Assembly: GCF_964355755.1 (NCBI RefSeq)
Contig: NC_092673.1
Coordinates: forward strand, 21,519,001 to 21,583,000
Length of the DNA stretch: 64,000 nt
Direction of reading: 5' to 3'
Source of the DNA: Antedon mediterranea
Lineage: Eukaryota; Echinodermata; Crinoidea; Comatulida; Antedonidae
The notes below the pieces were generated by a model. The model was not told the DNA's origin. It ran no database searches and saw only the letters and a list, made by a program, of their open reading frames with translations. Positions 59,413-64,000 of this stretch are shown here, piece after piece. Made by a program: the position numbers and the translations under genes. Within the stretch, counting starts at the first letter, position 1; each line of letters opens with the position of its first letter.

Positions 59413-61010
59413 TTTTACTACGCGTAGTTTAATTACGTATGCGTAATTTCAGGTATATTAATCTTTTTGTTTAATAATATAGTAACAATTGGAAGTAAAT
59501 TAAATTAAAGACGGCCGGCTTTACGTTTCATCCAATGGACACCGGATTATCTTTATCTCCACTTTCCATACGGTATTATCAACACATTGCATTTTTGTTG
59601 TCAATTTCACTAGTTAATGTTTTAATTACTATTGTCAATAGTGTAACTACACACACGACATGGGAAAACAAATGAATGGTTTGGCCCAATAAAACAATAA
59701 TCTAGAATGAGGTGGTCCTTAAAACAAACAAACATTGGCGGAATTAATATATCCCATCATCTAATGTATCTGTGCTTGTGTGTGGTTCCACCAAACCTAA
59801 CAATCAATGTTTATAAAGAAGGTACATAACAATTGTAATGGATTTATGAAGAAGAAGCCGTGATTTCAGATGAGGTTCGGTGACCTCCTGTTCGTTGACC
59901 CAGTATTCTAACATCACCTATTTTAGTTTTATGAATCTTTCAATAAAATTGCTTCTGTTTAAAAAATAATTTACAAATTGATTGGCCTAAGAAAAAAAAG
60001 TTACTTATTTGACCTTTTAATTTCAAGCCCTTCTGTGGTTGTTAATATCTGAATCGTAAACGTGCCATTGGGCACATGCATGCTCTCTATGACATAAAAT
60101 ATCTTAACACTTATTGTGATGGAATACAAATATATCTATAATTTTAATAGTTTTATATACAATTTCAACAAAAATGTGTATTGAATGAATATATTGAAAT
60201 TGAATAAAACTATTTTTTGAGCCTTAAGACATTAATTTTTTTTTAAATAAATGAAATAAACAAGGTTTAAATTAAATAAATAATGTTATGTATAAAAAGG
60301 GCAAACATCATTGTAAAAAAAAATTATTAGAAAAAGACACATCTGTTCTCATTACTTTGTCTGAAGAGGGGTGGCATGCAGTAGTGGCGGGGAAAAAAAT
60401 TGGCAAAAGTTCAATATCATTTTATGTAGTGATAAATTGACGTTTCAGATTATATGTATATCTTTGTTTTTGATGTTAAAGGCTTTTATTTAAAAGTCAC
60501 TGATTATGTTTGAATGATAACATAATGTTATATTTCCAGAATGATAAGGTCATGGTCAATATGGTGTGGTTTAGCGAAACAAAAATAGTAAGTCTAGTAT
60601 TGTGAACAAAGATTTGGCTAAAGGTAACACCACAAATGTAAATTGTGGTCTTGTATTACTGAATACTGACTGAAAAGCTTTATTTGTCCATTATCATATA
60701 AAATATTAATAGGAATTCTTCTTAAAGATTAGCATTTATATATTAGTAGGCCTATGATTAAAAACAGAACTTAAAATATAGAATTTATATACAGAAACTT
60801 AAAAAGTGGTTACAATTTGGAAGTTCAAAGTTAAAATACCATGCGGTATTTGTATTTTTCTAGATGTTTTAAATAACTATTTGATAGTATTTGCATCTTA
60901 AATGTTTAAAACTACATTTACAATTGAATTCTAACAAACATACTGTATGCATCATCAAAGGGGCATCAACATTACAGAATGTATAGTTGTAACATGGTGT
61001 ATTATATCCC
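59413..61010. other. Intergenic, no gene recognised
   Basis: This is very AT-rich sequence with no supported feature. Confidence 0.4.
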
Positions 61011-61011
61011 T

Positions 61012-61112
61012 AAAGCTCTGTCTACACTATCAAAAAAAGGTGATGTGCCCATATATGGAAATGAAGATGTCATATTACTACCATATTTGGGCATAATACA
61101 ACCACATTTTTT
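61012..61112. mobile_element. M2 MITE, right end missing
   Basis: The left end AAAGCTCTGTCTACACTATC and core GATGTGCCCATATATGG with CCATATTTGGGC are intact. The right terminus is replaced by unrelated sequence after about 61112. Confidence 0.7.
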
Positions 61113-62199
61113 AAAGCCACCAATGCAATACAATACAAGCTAGTTGATCTTGAGAATAACAAATATTAGATTACAGATAATTCCTTAAAAACATGGTTAT
61201 TTTCAACTGATTTTGGTCAGTTGTTTTTCCGCCTTTGTAGCGATTAATTGGAGGTAAGAAAACTAATTGGTAACAATTGCTTTATAAGCTACTTTTGCAT
61301 TCTCCTGACAGTCGGTGATTTTTTAAATATATTCTTGTGTTATTTATGTTGTTTACATTTGTAAAATGTATCTTGTATAAATAAAAGAATAATAAGGTGG
61401 CAAGACAATTTGATAAACTTTTTGAGACAAAATCTTCTGCTGGTTCACAACCATTGCAGATGATGATTGAAAGTGTGCTTTTTTTCAACAACAAAACAGA
61501 GAAAATGGAAGCAATTTCTGAAGGATTTCAGATGAGAATAATAATTTGTTTATAAAGACTTCCTTTTCAACATTTTTTAATAATTTTGATATTGAAAATG
61601 TGTGTAGTTGGTCGCTTTCTTGTCGATGCTTTTATTGTAGAACGTAATATATTTATTTTTCTCTGTTCTGGGTTGACCAACTAGCATAGGTGTTTAGCAC
61701 CTGTTTGGTCTTTCCGTGCCTCCTTTTATAATTGTTTTGTCTTCTTTGTTTATGTATATGGCAGAAATTGAATAAATAAATTTAAAAAAAATAAATTTGA
61801 GAAATGATAGGATTTCAGACGATATGGAGCATTTGTTGAAGAAGAGCTTTTAAGCAAGGAATTCTTAAGATTTGAAGCATTTGTTGAAGAGACATACAGT
61901 ATTTTAACATTTTACTGAGAAACTCCCAATATTATGAAGATTTCAGAAGATATTAAGCATTTGTCTGAAAAGTTTTCCACATTTAAATGTTTATAGAGAA
62001 AAACATTTGTTATCTATCATACAGTACCTGATTTTTCTGCCGCTGCATGGACTCTAAATTCTGCCCTTGTGCCATTAAAGGTGACATCCAATATAGCCTA
62101 TCCTTCTTTCTTCTTCCTTCACCATAGAACTGTATCTCTTCATTATCTCTTTAACTATATACAATTTATACATTTCAAGGCATAAAAGTTCTATTTACA
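61113..62199. other. UROS 3' flank, with a LINE tail at 61675-61790
   Basis: GACCAACTAGCATAGGTG, the hairpin partner CACCTGTTTGGTC, then TTGAATAAATAAAT mark a non-LTR element 3' end, as at 39466-39665. Related GATTTCAGA-ATAT-GCATTTG words recur at about 61808-61965. No other feature is seen. Confidence 0.55.
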
Positions 62200-62313
62200 T
62201 CACCTACGTAATATATTTATCAAAGACTCAGAATCGGGACTTTCTGCCACACCGGCGACGACATAACCAATCTTCTCCATTGCTACCTTTGTTGTTGGAC
62301 CAATCGCAATCAT
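62200..62313 (-). CDS. UROS: Uroporphyrinogen-III synthase, terminal coding exon
   Basis: After a splice acceptor (TTGTACAG) the minus strand reads 37 codons and a stop. They include MIAIGPTTKVAMEKIGYVV and GVAESPDSESLINILRR. The AIGPTT block and the AESP-LI-L tail are the conserved C-terminal end of uroporphyrinogen-III synthase, which closes and rearranges hydroxymethylbilane in heme synthesis. The exon starts in phase 0. The upstream exons, which carry the rest of the enzyme, were not found between 62314 and 64000, so they probably lie beyond the window. Orientation is opposite to PGM3. Nothing suggests a pseudogene. Confidence 0.85.
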   Translation of the reverse strand: MIAIGPTTKVAMEKIGYVVAGVAESPDSESLINILRR

Positions 62314-64000
62314 CTGTACAACAATATATATAAAAATAACACTTATTATTTATTTAAGAAGGAACGAAAACCATGTTATATTAGTAAATCCATTAAATAT
62401 AAAAATACAAATTAAATAGATAGTTTGCTAACAAAAAGATATAGGATGTCATAGGATTTAAGTTGAAGCAACCAGAGATGACTGATCATGTTTATTTATA
62501 ACTTTAGCCAATGAATAGAACCCAGTGATACAATACATCCAAGTTTCTTTCCATTCACGTTCACAAATCGTACAATTGAACAAGTGTCTCCATAGAATCT
62601 TGTAACCATCAATAAACAATAACTACTCTGTTTTATACGTTTCCCATTTTAAAAGCGATTGTTATATAAGTGTACACCTCCTTTATTGGGGGAATTAACC
62701 TTTCACATAAGAATAAAACCTAAATAAAGGTATTGTACTTCAAACCTGTGTAGGGAGGAAAACGGGTAACTTGCTTCCTAAATTGATATAAGTGAGCTAC
62801 TGTATTGTAAATGACATTTTAGACAATACACGTCACAAACTATGACATATGAACATATTGGTAACAGAACATACCAGACCTGAATTTGCACTTAAAATAG
62901 ATTTAGGAGATTAAGATTAACTATGCTATAATTTGCACTTGTGGTAAAAATGGTTGTATAGAATAGAATTATAATTATAATGATTGACATGTCACACTAC
63001 ACGTCATGTATGACAATAACTAAAGCAAACCCAACCCAATGTAGGTTCACACAGAAGGTTTTCACACAGAGGATGGCTTCACACTGAGGGTACAGTAGGT
63101 TCACACAGAGGGTGGTTTCACACTGAGGGTGGTTTCACATTGAGGGTGGTTTCACACTGAGGGTGCAGTAGGTTCCCACAGAGGGTGGTTTCACACAGAG
63201 ACGTGGTTTCACACTGAGGGTGGTTTCACACTGAGGGTACAGAAGGTTCACACAGAAGGTGGTTCCAAACAGAGCTGGTTTTGTATTCTAACAAATGATT
63301 TGAACCAAGGATCTTTCAGGGAAAAGGAAAGTTATTATAAACCTACACTAATATTCCATACTTTTAAAATCTTGTTTTGTACGTATAAATATATCATAAG
63401 ATTTAAGATCAGAGAAAATTACATAAAACTTGGCAACCAAAAGAAAACATGGACGAATAAAGAGCCAACATAATCTTCTACTGGAGGATTAGAAATTAAT
63501 TTATTTTTCAATTTTCTCTTTCCGAAGTTGAATGCATTTAAATATTGCGTGACTAGGATAATATTAAAATGCCACTTGAGAAATAATTAGCAAATACCGA
63601 TTAGGAAACTGATACAATAGACAGTAAGTATTTAAAAAAACACTTTGCGTGGCAAGTTTTTATACCTAAAGAAATTGATTTCTTTCCCCATACTATTGCT
63701 ATAATCTGCATCATCATGGCACGACTTCTTACAATCTTTGGCATAATGCTAAATCTGTAGGGCAGTTGTGAGAAGAGTTCAATGCTGGTCAAAATGTAAT
63801 GTTTTAAATGGTCTAACGTATGTTATTCTATAGGTATTGCACATACATTCCTTATAACTTTCTACCTGAAATGAATGGTTTACCAAGTTAGCCAGGGACA
63901 GCTTGAAGATTTGAAAAATGTCCCTTTTTTCTGAAATGTCCTTTTCAAACTAAAGACCAGCAGCGGAAGTGAGGGTTATTAGGCATGTAGTCTAGCTCAA
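62314..64000. other. Probable UROS intron, with a minisatellite
   Basis: The polypyrimidine acceptor side at 62314 implies intron sequence from here rightward. No further UROS exon was recognised. Apart from the repeat at 63040-63275, I see nothing. Confidence 0.5.
63040..63275. repeat. 17-18-bp minisatellite, about ten copies
   Basis: GGTTTCACACTGAGGGT and the variant GGTTCACACAGAGGGT repeat irregularly, with insertions such as ACAGTA. The array is imperfect. Confidence 0.85.

Overview
The window is from an animal nuclear genome. It is AT-rich, its genes are split by many introns, all splice sites used below are GT/AG, and most of the sequence is repeats. The gene content (PGM3, an MMP21 orthologue, UROS) and the retroelement and foldback-repeat types suggest an invertebrate deuterostome. 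An echinoderm is my best guess, but the sequence alone does not prove it. There is no sign of bacterial, organellar or viral origin. Layout: (1) 1-7180 is repeat-rich, with a 3.35 kb inverted-repeat element (488-3841) and a DNA transposon with a 5-bp target duplication (4412-5726). (2) 7183-19084, plus strand, is a complete 17-exon PGM3 gene reconstructed in one unbroken frame of 548 residues. Its introns hold a G-free 71-bp satellite, a 58-bp array with two alternating unit types, a LINE fragment, SINEs and MITEs. (3) 21313-28968, plus strand, is a nine-exon gene for a 309-residue protein with degenerate ankyrin repeats. It contains a duplicated three-exon module and ends in a C-terminal CaaX-like box. 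Its introns are packed with a palindromic MITE family and a nested transposon pair. (4) 30095-30449 holds two tRNA-Val(AAC)-like genes. (5) 33217-37705, minus strand, is a six-exon matrix metalloproteinase that matches MMP21. (6) 38-62 kb is a gene desert: I found only MITEs, LINE/SINE tails and minisatellites. (7) 62200-62313, minus strand, is the terminal coding exon of uroporphyrinogen-III synthase; the rest of that gene is not in view. The genes do not form an operon or pathway. PGM3 serves UDP-GlcNAc synthesis, UROS serves heme synthesis, MMP21 is a secreted protease known for left-right patterning in vertebrates, and the ankyrin protein is unassigned. The most notable items are the lipidation-type C terminus and module duplication of the ankyrin protein, the MMP21 orthologue with altered metal-site surroundings and a triplicated splice donor, the palindromic MITE families with related ends, and three DNA transposons with perfect 5-bp target duplications.
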